From: Phoronis australis
Taxonomy: Eukaryota; Phoronida; Phoronidae
Direction of reading: 5' to 3'
DNA: 64,000 nucleotides
NCBI GenBank assembly: GCA_002633005.1
Contig: NMRA01000215.1
Location: forward strand, 260,690-324,689
The notes under the pieces are model-generated. The model did no database searches. It was not told the origin of the DNA and saw only the letters and a program-made list of their open reading frames with translations. A program made the translations under genes and the position numbers. This document shows positions 39,146 through 50,147 of this stretch, one piece after another (the first letter of the stretch is position 1; every line of letters begins with the position of its first letter).

Positions 39146-39328
39146 ATGAATTCTAATGGAAGATTGTGCGCTTGCACAGTGATAATGAGAACTGTGATGT
39201 GCGCGCTGGTGTTAGCGCACGTGTGCCAAACGGAACCGTTCTTTTTGAGCCGGGACCACAGTGACATCAATCTACACGCACCGCGGGAGGAGAACACGGA
39301 AAAAGTGCAGAACGAAGCGGATTGTGAG
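39146..39328 (+). CDS. MMP21: MMP21 coding exon 1: signal peptide and start of propeptide
   Basis: Sixty-one codons, ending GAT TGT GAG before a GTGAGT donor (phase 0). The first ATG in this frame is at 39146; the frame is open upstream to a TAA at 38996 with no earlier ATG. A second in-frame ATG at 39185 would leave a shorter, cleaner signal peptide (MRTVMCALVLAHVCQTEP), so initiation there is possible. Either start gives a hydrophobic core followed by a plausible cleavage site near CQTEP. The acidic stretch after it begins the propeptide. Confidence 0.8.
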
Positions 39329-42300
39329 GTGAGTCGCTTGTCTTTTATTTGTTGTAATGGGGGCTCCTGACGACGAAAAAAGGTAATACATGAATTCCAT
39401 TTTACTGCGCAATGTTTTTTATTTTTGCCGGGCAGTTATTTTAAAACAGTTTCTTAATTTAGACTGCGTCACCGATAACTTCTAAAAACTAATTGCTACA
39501 AAATCATCAGTCATTTTTACTCGTCTAAGATTTACTGCCATCAATTTAACACTTTTCATTTGTTATTGAAACAAACTAGTTTCTTCTATCTCTTGGAACG
39601 GTAACATAAACTCGTGAGGTTAGCCGAGCGCATGCAACGAGCCTTGGAATAGTAAATATTTGTTATATTTCAGATGTATTTATGCGATTACGGTTACTTG
39701 AACTGTTCATGCCAAGCGCGCACCATTCGCCACAAAAACGAGCGCCGCGGCGACCGAACGTCGGGCACACCAGTTGTGGGCTTTCCGATGGTGGTGAGCG
39801 AGTTGGACCAAGCGGCGGAGGACAGCATCATTAACCCTAACGTCCTTCCCAACTGCACCGCGTCCGAGATCACTGAAGGTTACATCAGGCTACAGAAACG
39901 TTTCCAGCTGCAGGAGACGGGTCGTTGTGACCCCGAAACAAAAATAAAGATGAACAAGCGTCGCTGCGGCAACAAGGACATGGATTTGATGCACGAGAAC
40001 GAACTAGATCACGCCGACCGGCCGGGAGTCACGCTCGCATCGATTCTGCGGCCGAAAAAGCAGAACTTGACCACTTCCACTGGCACTGGCGCTCACGAGC
40101 GCCGGAAACGAGAAGTTCTTGAAGAAATGAGACGCAAAGATGAATATATGCGGGTGAATGGTCTCCAGCGTCGCGTGGACCGTCCAGAAGACCACGTGAA
40201 TCGGTTGGAGAGGAGCGCGCGAAAAAAACGTTCTGCAACAAGTTTGCTTGCCAAGACCTGTATCAAATGGCGCCTATCATCTACCTACCAAAGTACGAAG
40301 ATTCCCGAGATTGACCAGAGATTCGCACTGAGCCTTGCCTTTCGTCTGTGGTCAGAAGTGACTCCGCTTCGATTTGAAGAGGACTTGACCAGTCATATGG
40401 ACGACGTCGACGTTTTCATCGCCTTTGTCTATGGTAAGTGAGAGCCGCTGGTCGCATTAGGTGCAGTAATTCGTGGTAGGAGGAGTTTCAATGTTCGTAT
40501 CTTCGGAAAGTTGGAACTCTTTAACAATGAATTTTAAAAGTGGAATGAAACCATTTGATTTACACCAAAATGGCTGTTGTGATTTTCCCATCGAATAATG
40601 TTAATGTTTTTAGATTCTACAGTACTTGTTTCTCTTATTGTGGACTGGTGTAAAATGTGTATTCAACTCAACATGGCCCTGCTCCAACTGATGGGAAACT
40701 GCAGTCATAGGCTTTGCAAAATTAGCATGTTAGGTTGCATTCATTTTGTGCTCACGACTATGTTTTAACTGAGATAATAGTAACAATTTAGTCATAGGAT
40801 GTAATGGCAAATATACATATAGATATAAACTGAAAGGGTAAATACAGTGTTTACACTGCTTCCCCAAGACCCACACTTACTTTTAAGGAGACTTGACACA
40901 AAAAGATGTGTTTAATTGAAGTGCGCTCTTGCCCCTCTACTATACACAAAGAAGTGTGACACTGTTTTAACCACAGTTACATGAGAAATATTGTCATCTG
41001 TAGATCAGAAAAAAGTTATCAGTGCACCTTCTTGTATTGCTTAAAAGGAAAAAAAAATTAAAAAGGAAAAAAATTGCCAAGGGTCCCGAAAATAATTTTT
41101 GTCATTTTCTGTTCCACTTTTGTGGGAACTCCAGAGAAGTGGCTATTAGTTTGTGTTCCAATACATTATGGTTTATACAGACATGTTTTAGTCCAAGTTT
41201 GAACTTGATAACCCATATTTGTGCAACAAACTCCAGTAAAAACTCGAGATTTTGAGTTCAGACTCCCAACTTTTCGCCTTAATACTGGGGTCATCAAATG
41301 CAAACTAAGACTATAGTTATCCATGTAAGCCATTGTGTATTTGAGCATAGAATAAAAGACACCTACCTCGAGTTCACAACAAATAGAATAGAGAGTGCCA
41401 AAAAATAAAGTGCCAGTTCAATTCCGAGTTAAAAAACCTTAGACCTTGGACTAAAGTCTCTTTATAAATAATTGGTTGTGCACATGTACAGTACAGAGAC
41501 CTGTTTTGTAAGTTGTGAAAAAGTTGTGACCATTCTTGAGTGAAATATTTTGGATGGTTATTATTTGAGTGATAAAGTTATCAAGAAGTGTCCTGATTTC
41601 CTTTTTGGGTCTTGTGATTGATTGTAGCTCCTTCATCTTATTTGGTAGAGTATTTCTGTATTAAACTTGGTTCGGACATTCGGGTACTGGATAGCCTCTT
41701 ATGATGAAGGATACTAAACCCTATTTTGTGATTACAACCAATTCTCGTTCTGTCACCTGCTAATGAATCACTGGTGTCCCACTTGAGTGATAAAGGCAAC
41801 ATTCTACTAAAAATACATACCCTTTTTGTCATAGATTGTATATTTTGGTTCTTGGCAGGCATCCTTTTACTACAGGTATTATCTAAAGCCTAGGTCATGC
41901 ATGCCTGTTTTTGTAAGTTTTCAAATTTTGGTCTAAACTTTCGAGGGTAGTTGAGGGTTACTGAACATTATTACGTTTCTTTGAATCGGATGGGAAAGAT
42001 CTTTTTAATAAATGTTAAAGACGCCAAAGCAGGTTTGGTATCCTTTTAAATGACCTCAGAAAGCCAATGGTTTCTTTTCTCTGCATCCAAAACTATCGCC
42101 AAAGTTGCATCATGCCATTTGATGATCTTTTTAATATCAACACTTCCAGGTCACATGACCATGAGCTCAGGCATCTCCAAAGTGATACAATAATTGAATC
42201 AATGTTTCCTTAGGTAAAGCAGCTTTGCCTCACCATTAAATCATTCCCCAAAGTGAACGAATCATTGCCAGCTCAGTGCTGTGTTTCACCATCTTGCTAA

Positions 42301-45100
42301 TTCACCTTTTTACGTTTGAAATGTTCTAGAATTCTTAGCTTTTGATGTCTTCATGGCGAACTTACCTTTGTACCTTTCCACAGATGACCATCTCAACTGC
42401 ATCATGTCGTTTGATGGTCCCAGAGGTGTTCTGGCACATGTCGTCCGTCAGGACTCGCCACAAAACAGCCTAGGAGATATCCACTTTGATGACGCTGAGC
42501 CGTTCGTTAAGAACCACAGTCCTTCAGGTGTCTCCTTGTTGCTTGTTGCTGCCCACGAAATTGGTCACGTCCTCGGGCTATTTCACCTGCCGCAGGTTGA
42601 TGCCATCATGTTCGGAGAATATGAGAATGCCAACACATATGAAATTGAGTTGAGTGACGTAGACAGACATGCCATTAAAGACAGGGCTGGTAAGTATCCA
42701 TATCCATTTCTCCTTATAGACACTGATGCGCAGAAAACGCAAATCTGGTTACTTTGGGTACCTCACTTCCAGTTTCATCTCTGAGGCTCCTACAACTTTG
42801 CAATCTCAAAGTCTATGTTGGATTATGTTGAGAATTATAAATGCAAAGACATGGACTTGATTCGTAACTTCAAGTGAAGCTTGGTTTTGGTAGACATTCT
42901 TTAAAGCAAGGCATTTTTCACGGACTAAGCAAGTAACATTGAATAAAGCAAATGACTTCTTCGCATCTAATTTCAAACTATGAACTTGGAAACTTTTGCA
43001 GTTTTGAACAAATAGTGTTTCCAATATGTAATGTGACATTACACGACTTCTTGGTTCTTCTTCACAGGTGTTTGTAAGGGATCATTTGATACAGTTTTTG
43101 ATTATGTTCGAATGGAAGGCCGCTTGGTGTACAACACGTACTTCATGCGAGGAGATCAGTACTGGTTGTACCAGAACGTGGACAAGAGACCGCGATACGG
43201 TGACCCGCTGAAAAGTTTTCCATACTGGGGTGTGACCAATGTCGACGCTTTTCTACAGGTGTTTATAACAAATACAGATCACTTCTCCACGCAGTGCTAC
43301 TTCTTTGTCGGTGAGTGAGATGCAGCTTTTAAAAGAAATGGAGGTCATGCAAGATTATCTGTTATTGGTTATTGTTGTATGGAAGTTGAATTAATTAGTC
43401 TGAAACTTGCTGTGTCATTCGTGTATTTGAACTTTGCAGAAATTATGAATTGTAATTACATTTAATGGAATATTTCTTCCAAAAGCTGCCAACCTAATGT
43501 GGTGATAAAGGAAATGTTCAATGAAACATGTCAAGATCAAACGTTTTCGTTCAAAAACATGGGATCAGCAACAGCCTATGAAAGAAATAATGGCGCGTTA
43601 AGTAAGTGACTAGCTCACCACCTTTCTGGCCAAGTATAATGTTGTTAACTATACATACAATGTACATTTTTGTTCAGGGGAGCAAGTGGCTTTCTACGAC
43701 GCTGTAGCGGACCAAGTGACAGAGACGAAACCAATTAATGAAAAGTGGCCAGGAATGTACACCAATATCGACTCGGCGTTTTTTGATAAACGGGATAACA
43801 ACATCTACATTTTTAAGGATGACAAGGTATGTAACAGCATAGTGTAACCTGGGGTCTCTTTTATGAAAAGTGACTTCAAACTTAAATTGAAATTTTGCCT
43901 TATGGTCCACATACCAGGATTTTCCGTAGATAAGCCCAGGCGTTTCAGTAATACCCAATAAACGTCTAGGCATTTATTCGGAAAAGAGGGGCGTGTAAAC
44001 AGAAAATCATAGCCTAGTCTGGTATGAAAATGTCGGCGATTTTTTTTAATTTTAAGGTAATAAATACATAGTTCGCCAACACTTTGTTCTTTTTTGTTAA
44101 TGATAAATGCTCCACCAAACTGAAATTGTGGCTAAAATTTGACACTGAGTGGACTTTTAGGAAAAATTTTCCAAATAAATGCCTCACTGTCAGGACACTT
44201 AACACCAGAAGTTATTACACCAAATAATTGTGCGAATAAACGCCCATGGGCATTTCATAGGGTGGGCTTACCTATGGAAAATCCCGGTAACTATTTCTCA
44301 AAAATTATTAAAACTCCGTTAATGTAAGTATAAGGTATCTTATAAGTTACTTCACAGCATTAATGTGGTAAAAATTATATGACTTCATCTTTAATCAGTA
44401 ATGGTGAAGGGGGAGTGTAAGTCTAAATTTCTGACAAGTTTTAAGTCACTTTTTCATGAAACACCCCAGGGTGTGTCTCTGAACGGAGATTCAGACTCAA
44501 ATTTTAACCAAAAACAAATTTTAACTTGAATCGTGCCATGCAACTGGTCAATTTTCGAGTCGGAGTTTTGAGTATGTATTCTAAAATTCCATGTGCCAGT
44601 TGCAATGCAAAATGTACAATGATGCCACAGGAGTCCTTTTATGAGGTGTCAGTTGCACAAATTACAGGAAGTGGACTGTGACCTTGAATTCTGGTATAGG
44701 GAAAGCTAATCATAGTAGGTGGGCCCTGACCAGAGTTGTGCCAGGAATAAAATGAAGCCCAGCTTGATGAAACAGTTTGCCATGCTGAGCATGCCATCAT
44801 CTTGCATTGCAGGTTCAGATATGGAGTGCCGCAACCAGTACACTGCTCCGGAACACAACGATCTGTGAGCAGTTTCCACCGATGCCAAGCGTGGATAACC
44901 TGGACTATTGCCAAGGCATCGACGCTGCCTATTTCTCCTTTGCTACAAAGAAACAGACATTCTTCAGAGGCGAGGAGTATTGGGTGAACATCAACTTCAA
45001 CATCCACACAAATGTCGTGAACAACCAGATGGGACCGTCTAACAAATGGTACCATTCATGGCAGTTCATCTGTGACGTCTACACAAGTTGTAGCACATAG
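39146..45100 (+). CDS. MMP21: Matrix metalloproteinase, MMP21-like, six coding exons, 642 aa
   Basis: Secreted zinc endopeptidase of the matrixin family. Seen: coding exons 39146-39328, 39674-40433, 42384-42689, 43068-43310, 43678-43826 and 44813-45100; all introns GT-AG, with phases 0, 1, 1, 1, 0; the joined frame is open for 642 codons and ends in TAG. Domains: signal peptide (about 1-31), prodomain with cysteine switch at Cys159, basic RKKR site at 244-247, catalytic domain from about 255 with HEIGHVLGLFH at 372-382 and Met-turn Met390, hemopexin domain 419-634 with four blades. Known: vertebrate MMP21 is furin-activated and required for left-right patterning. The match to MMP21 is strongest in GSFDTVFDYVR, YWLYQN and RYGDPL of blade 1 and in CDV near the C terminus. 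Inferred: orthology. A different MMP subfamily is possible, but MMP21 fits best. No frameshift or lost catalytic residue was found. Confidence 0.88.
39674..40433 (+). CDS. MMP21: MMP21 coding exon 2: propeptide, cysteine switch, furin site, start of catalytic domain
   Basis: Acceptor ATATTTCAG, donor ATG|GTAAGT, leaving phase 1. It holds a peptidoglycan-binding-like helix (TEGYIRLQKRFQLQETGRCD), the cysteine switch RRCGNKD (Cys159), a long basic linker, a first basic cluster RRKR (204-207), a second one RKKR (244-247), and the first strand and helix of the catalytic domain (KWRL, then AFRLWSEVTPLRFEE). The usual switch consensus is PRCGxPD, so both prolines are replaced. About 85 residues separate the switch cysteine from RKKR, far more than in a typical MMP. 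N-glycosylation sequons occur at NCT and NLT. The exon is clearly richer in G+C than its surroundings. Confidence 0.88.
40434..42383 (+). other. MMP21 intron 2
   Basis: Intron of 1950 bases between GTAAGT and CCACAG. AT-rich. No repeat, RNA gene or further exon was recognised in it. Confidence 0.85.
42384..42689 (+). CDS. MMP21: MMP21 coding exon 3: zinc-binding core of the catalytic domain
   Basis: Acceptor CTTTCCACAG, donor GCTG|GTAAGT; phase 1 in and out. The split codon at its 5' end is Asp315. FDGPRGVLAH and GDIHFDD match the conserved structural-metal segment of matrixins. HEIGHVLGLFH (372-382) supplies the three zinc-binding histidines and the catalytic glutamate. DAIMFGEY supplies the Met-turn. 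The usual His-x-Asp ahead of FDGP reads HLN here, so one expected structural-zinc ligand is changed. The exon ends in the helix ELSDVDRHAIKDRAG that closes the catalytic domain. Confidence 0.93.
43068..43310 (+). CDS. MMP21: MMP21 coding exon 4: hemopexin blade 1 and start of blade 2
   Basis: Acceptor TTCTTCACAG, donor GTCG|GTGAGT; phase 1 in and out. It starts at the first hemopexin cysteine (Cys419, in VCKGSFDTVFDY), expected to pair with Cys634. Blade 1 has the outer motif YFMRGDQYWLYQN and a closing PYWGVTNVDAF, and blade 2 begins with CYFFVG. There is no hinge of notable length between the catalytic and hemopexin domains. Blade 1 is the part most like vertebrate MMP21. Confidence 0.9.
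43678..43826 (+). CDS. MMP21: MMP21 coding exon 5: rest of hemopexin blade 2, start of blade 3
   Basis: Acceptor TTTTTGTTCAG, donor GACAAG|GTATGT. Joining exon 4 directly to this exon gives CYFFVGEQVAFYDAV, which is exactly the hemopexin outer-strand pattern. That is the reason for choosing this acceptor and for leaving out the exon-like frame in the intron before it. The segment INEKWPGMY closes blade 2, and NIDSAFFDKRDNNIYIFKDD opens blade 3. Phase 1 in, phase 0 out. Confidence 0.88.
43827..44812 (+). other. MMP21 intron 5
   Basis: Intron of 986 bases between GTATGT and TTGCAG. Nothing coding was recognised in it. The other introns are 345, 378 and 367 bases. Confidence 0.85.
44813..45100 (+). 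CDS. MMP21: MMP21 coding exon 6: hemopexin blades 3-4 and C terminus
   Basis: Acceptor TTGCATTGCAG; 95 codons and TAG at 45098. Completes blade 3 (VQIWSAAT) and adds blade 4 (GIDAAYFSFATKKQ, then FFRGEEYWVN). WQFICDVY carries Cys634, the partner expected for Cys419. A further cysteine, Cys640, lies two residues from the end. There is no GPI signal or transmembrane segment, so a soluble secreted enzyme is expected. Confidence 0.9.
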   Translation, partial: VQIWSAATSTLLRNTTICEQFPPMPSVDNLDYCQGIDAAYFSFATKKQTFFRGEEYWVNINFNIHTNVVNNQMGPSNKWYHSWQFICDVYTSCST

Positions 45101-46910
45101 CGTAACCTAATGTTGGTGGGATGCACAGCAGTGTTTGGGCTTTCACACAAACCTTGTTGTTGATGAAAATGACAAAGCGTGAATCAATGAGTAAACGGAC
45201 AAGCAGTCTCGGATGGAGTGTACATTCCAGGCTTATCATTGGCCGGAAGGAACTAAAGCACGATTGGATGGAGCAGAAATGATGCTTCACGGCACACAAA
45301 CCATGACAATGACTAAGTGCAGTAAACAGTTTTTGAAATGAGATGACAAGACAAATTTTACAGCCAAAGACGTAATTGTTGCTTCCCGATGGTGATGACA
45401 GGTGGATATAATTTATTTTTGTACTATTTAAGAGTTATAGACCGGTGAGGAGCCTCAGTGATATTTGTCAACAGTGTTCGTCTGCGAGTAGATTATTGTT
45501 GAACAGTGCGTCCAGAAACTTAAGTTATTGCACAGAGAGTTGCACTGTGACAATCGGCTGTCCTGGGCGGTGGTGAGAGATGTTACGCGTAGCCAATGTA
45601 GTTTGCATGAATGATAGTCACAGTAATAGTCGTTACGCACGATGTGACCTTGATGAGAGTTTAGCTAGAGCATCACCGCAAATGGTGTATATTTATTTAT
45701 GGACGTTTGTTTATCTGTAGATTGTTTACTCTTGCAACTGATTATTTACTACGCAAGGTTATTGAAGTTTGTACATATCCTTCAGTCATACATTTCATAA
45801 CTAGTCACCTTAGGCACCATTAAGTAACTCGGGCTTGTACAAGATATCAAAAATTTGATTTAACTTTGACTTCGCATGTAGACAATGACCAAAATCCACG
45901 AAAATTTCGCAGTAGCTATTATTTGCAGCCGTGTAAATTAGTAAAACTGTGCTGTGGTGGGGTTATCTGTTGTTAACCAGATTGTATATTTTAATATTGT
46001 CGTGTTTCACTCACCTGTATCAGTATTTGTGTAACATGTGCAGTTTAACTGACCAGCCAAAGACGAAGATATATGGATTGTGTTCATAAACATATCAGTT
46101 ATGGTTTTTTAGAGGATTAGTTCCTTGTATTTAGGTAGGTGCAAAAGTTAAATTATTTTATGTCATTATTTATTAAAAAATCAAGAAAACAAAAACAAAA
46201 AATATTTAAGTCAACAACCAGTTAACTATGTCCAATAATTTGTACAATTTTATAAGTCCATTTTATCTGGTTGGCAACCATCAGTAGTTTTGTTTTTATT
46301 ATAATCTGCTATATTTCTTCAAGGCGACACTTGTGTGCTTGAGAATTTGTCCAATTAAAACTTGTAATCAATGATTCCCAAGCACCACGTCATAAGCCAG
46401 TGCTTAATCCATTTTGTCTGTAAGTCAGTTATTGGTTTACAGTCTGGATTATGGGCTCTGTTCAAATAAGGACAACCAACTTGTAATTATGTTTCCATGT
46501 TGCCTTGGAGAATTTGTTGAAAATTATTTTAAAGATGTGATAGCTGGATGAGTAACAAATCATCCAGACTTCATGTTATAGCACCGGATTCCAACTCTGC
46601 TAGCTTTTTCACAAGTGCTTTACTCGCTTACTTGGGTAAGACTGTATGAGCGGCTTGGTTGATAACTTTTTGACGGAGGTGTCACGCAACACGAGACTTG
46701 TGTGAGGTAAAACAACAAGCAAATGCTGCTCCTGTTCAAATCTTGATCTAAGTGCTGTCACGATTTGATCAAATTTATGGACAACCGTTTGCTGCATTTT
46801 TTTTACACAGTGGAGCTAAAATCGGATTCCTGCAAATACAGACTGAGGAACTCTACAGCTGTATCATTCAGGTGTGTTGGAGAAGGCTGAATACTTTATA
46901 AGGAAGTCAC
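45101..46910 (+). other. 3' flank of MMP21, probable 3' UTR
   Basis: No gene seen. Polyadenylation-like hexamers ATTAAA occur at 46172 and 46354; either could end the MMP21 transcript, but neither is decisive. Confidence 0.3.
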
Positions 46911-46974
46911 ATGTCGGATTTAGCTCTACTGTTGTTGAGTGTGTCTTTATACTGCATTGTTTGCTTGACAAGAG
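46911..46974 (+). CDS. Possible first coding exon of a small secreted protein
   Basis: Starting at ATG 46911, 21 codons give a clear hydrophobic signal-peptide-like segment (MSDLALLLLSVSLYCIVCLT), followed by AGAG|GTAAGT, a strong donor, in phase 1. An acceptor TTTTCTTTCTTACAG ends at 47130. Joining the two keeps the frame for RGLGNPVCHTL before a TAG at 47160, or the exon could leave again at a GTAGGT donor at 47159. It could therefore be a complete 31-residue secreted peptide or the start of a longer gene. No family is recognised. Signal-like segments arise by chance in AT-rich DNA, so this is tentative. Confidence 0.3.
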
Positions 46975-47130
46975 GTAAGTGTGTCGCTGTACTGGACCAC
47001 ATTACTGCCACGCCAATTATTTATAAGAAATGTCTTGCAGACACAAATCTGCACCACTGTCGATTGTTTGTGCACGCGAAATCAGCAATAAATAACAGTA
47101 TACTTTAACAACTGGTTTTCTTTCTTACAG

Positions 47131-47158
47131 GTCTAGGCAACCCAGTGTGTCACACACT
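47131..47158 (+). CDS. Possible second exon following the signal-peptide exon
   Basis: Twenty-eight bases between a pyrimidine-rich acceptor (TTCTTTCTTACAG) and a weaker GTAGGT donor. In frame with the preceding exon it reads GLGNPVCHT. If the donor is not used the protein stops at once (TAG at 47160). Confidence 0.2.
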
Positions 47159-49722
47159 GTAGGTTGTGCAAATTCTACATCTAACTCTAAAACATTAAAC
47201 TCTAAAAACATTAACTGCCGACTTGATTTAATGACCGTATCAAAAGGGTAACTATAGTCTGCTCCAATAGATGGATAGCTATGAGCTGAGCTGTCTGCCT
47301 CAAATGAAAGATACTTTGTGTCATTGGACCCACACAGTGAATCAAAGTGTGCACAGACCTGAAAACTACATTAGTAGTAAATATGGTAAACATGATTGCA
47401 ATGAACCAATGCAAGAGATTTGATGTCTGGGGATGCAGTAATTTTCATTGGCCACTGGAAGTAACCGGCAAAGCACTTGGCTCCCGTCACCTGCAAGGAT
47501 TCAAGCTCGCCAGGTACAGTAAATCCCATATTAGACATTCATCTCCTCACAAGGCATGAATTGAGTTTATTTGCATTCGAGGTGAGTACCTCTCCATCTG
47601 TGATGGCCCTTTAGACAGCCTCAGCAACATGTCAATGAAGACATTTCAATTGTTGCTTAAACTAAACAATAAGGTATTAATTACTTATAAGACATTAATT
47701 GCAACATAAATTAGCATAATTGATGAAGTGGATGAAAGTTAAGTCTTTAATATCTATGCATTCATATGTTGTTCGCATAAACACCAAGTTCCACAAAAGC
47801 TTTTTCAGGTTATAATATATTGGTGAAAAATGACCTTGCCTAGTTAGGCTCAAATGAGACAGAAGTGCCAATAAGGATGAAAAAAATTCATTGAACCAAA
47901 ATGTTGGCTTAGGTATTATGAGTTGATAATTTTCCACTTTAAAGTTAACATTTTGGTTCATCTGTGCCATACAACATAAATTCAAAATAAAAATATGACA
48001 CGTTGAATCTGTCAGTCATTAAATATTATTGGCATTGTCACGGGCAACAATTTGTTGCCCGGAATGCTGGACGACTGTCAACAGCTTACGGCAAATCTTA
48101 GTAAGAAAGTATCTTATTGAGTCAATTACAGAAGAAAACATCACTATCGGGAATCAGACGGAAATCCGATTTAATCTTGTTGATTTGTGTTAGATTGGTA
48201 AATAGACAGGGAATGAAAAGTTAAAAGGGTAAAAACAAACACTTGAATTCCAATGACGTCCATTTCTAAAGAAGCAGCCACATGTCTGTTTGAATACAGA
48301 GTTACTAGATCTGATTCCAAATTAAAAAAAATTAAAGAAAAGTGCCACGCTTTTAAATAACACCTAACTGGAATGCATAAATAAACGAGCTACTGGGTAA
48401 ATAAGGAGTGCGAAGCATTTAAAGCGACTACAGGTTATTTACATTAGCCAAATATCCATCAAACATTCTGCAAGGAGATACCGTATATTTCTTTTGACAG
48501 GACTAAATGAGAAAAAGCTGCCAGCTATAGCAACAATAAACACAGAAATATAGAGAAGTTTTTAAAAAACTGGTTGAATTTCGAGAATATAGACACCTAG
48601 AACAGACACTTCTTAACGACCACAAAACTGCTAGGTAACAACTGAGGGCCCTCTTGGAAAGCAGTGCTATCACTGAAGAGGCCACCCTCATTTTAAATAT
48701 CACAACAATAAATAAATAAACAAAATCTCAAATTTTCAGAAAATCCACAAAACTTCTAATTTCCAAAATTCATGACTCCATCACAAGCAAAGACAAATCA
48801 GTCAGATGATGCGTTTAAATTAATTGCTAAAATTAAATATTCAGTGATAGTAGCAGTTGATAGTTAACTTGTTTTAAGAGGCCATTTCAAACTTTCAAGG
48901 ATGACAACGCAAGAGATTTGCTCGCTTTAGTCATGACACCTAGTGTGTGCACAAGGCAAACATTGAGGCCTATTGTCACCAGAAAAATGCGAGTGTAGGC
49001 AGTTGTGAAATTTCACTGAGTAATCCGACATTTTATGCAAACACGGTCAAGGCTAAAATGGTTGAACAACAGTTACTAAACGTGTCAGGTTTCACAACAT
49101 TACATTGAGTCACATGACAACTCTTATCCCACCCACTTAAAAATTAGGCCTATCAGGTATCGCGTAGACTAATGTATGCATAGTTTATGTAAATTGATAT
49201 CGAGGCGTGGTGATGTGCCAAACTCATTTTTTGATTCAAGTCAATAGTTACAAACAGTAACACAAACAATGGCATAGAGAAAGACATTCCTTTGAATGAA
49301 TTCCATTTGACAGAGTATGCTCAAGTGCAGATTGGCAAAGATGGAAAGGCAAATTTTCTGTTAGGAAAAAGGAGGTCAAAATCAACAAGTTTTAAATAAT
49401 CACGGTAAATAGAAAGCTAAATGAGAAAATATGCCACTAATATCATTAATTCACCAATCACGAAGTTTGACATTGTGCTTCTATTTTACAAAACATATTG
49501 ATATCATTACATAGTATTTGTGTAGCACATCCCTGCAGGATATTATTTAAGAAATACCTTAGTGTTGAAGACTCAAGGATTATCATTATCATTATCAGAT
49601 CAGCACTATCCTTTCTACAGAGCAAATAAAATCATATGTACATGGAATGTAACACAAAAACTTTAAAAAACCTATATTTTCATGTTTGTATTTTTATAAC
49701 TTAATATATAGTCACCAGTGCC
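47159..49722. other. No gene recognised
   Basis: Very AT-rich. Holds only the palindrome at 48.0 kb and chance frames. Confidence 0.65.
48041..48061. repeat. Perfect 21-base palindrome
   Basis: CGGGCAACAA and TTGTTGCCCG are exact inverted arms with a single central T. No transcription unit is seen next to it. Confidence 0.85.
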
Positions 49723-50147
49723 CAGTTGCATGAAACAGTCCCAGATAGGGACTCAACTAAGTTCCCTAAAACTACTGCGCATTTTTGGACTTCTGGAAAC
49801 AACGATTGCCCTTTCTTTTATTGTTTTAGTTTCATTATCAAGTCAGCTTTTGACTTTGATACAAATCGAGAGTGAACTCTTCGTTTAATTGTTAATATTA
49901 TCAAAAATAATTAGTGATCTTTTCATGCAATACCCCCAATTTAAGGAGTGAGTCCCTATTTATTTTCAATGAAATCTGGGCTCAGTTGTTAGTAATATTA
50001 TTAGAAAATGTCAATAATCAAAGAGGAGCTCATAATAAAGATGAAATGATAGAAAAATATGCATCTGTGAGTCCATAAAGACACAAATATGCAAAAAGAC
50101 TTAGGGACCTTAGTTGAGTCCCTATTTGGGACTGTTTCATGCAACTG
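49723..50147 (-). mobile_element. MITE family A, copy 2
   Basis: About 425 bases. The ends are 47-base inverted repeats with two mismatches, starting CAGTTGCATGAAACAGTCCC. Interior shared in reverse orientation with the copy at 25.9 kb. No coding capacity. Target duplication not clear. Confidence 0.8.

Noticed and set aside
43486-43601. Extra coding exon of MMP21
   Set aside because: Its incoming phase does not match exon 4, and exon 4 joined to 43678 gives an uninterrupted hemopexin blade. Kept only as a possible poison exon.
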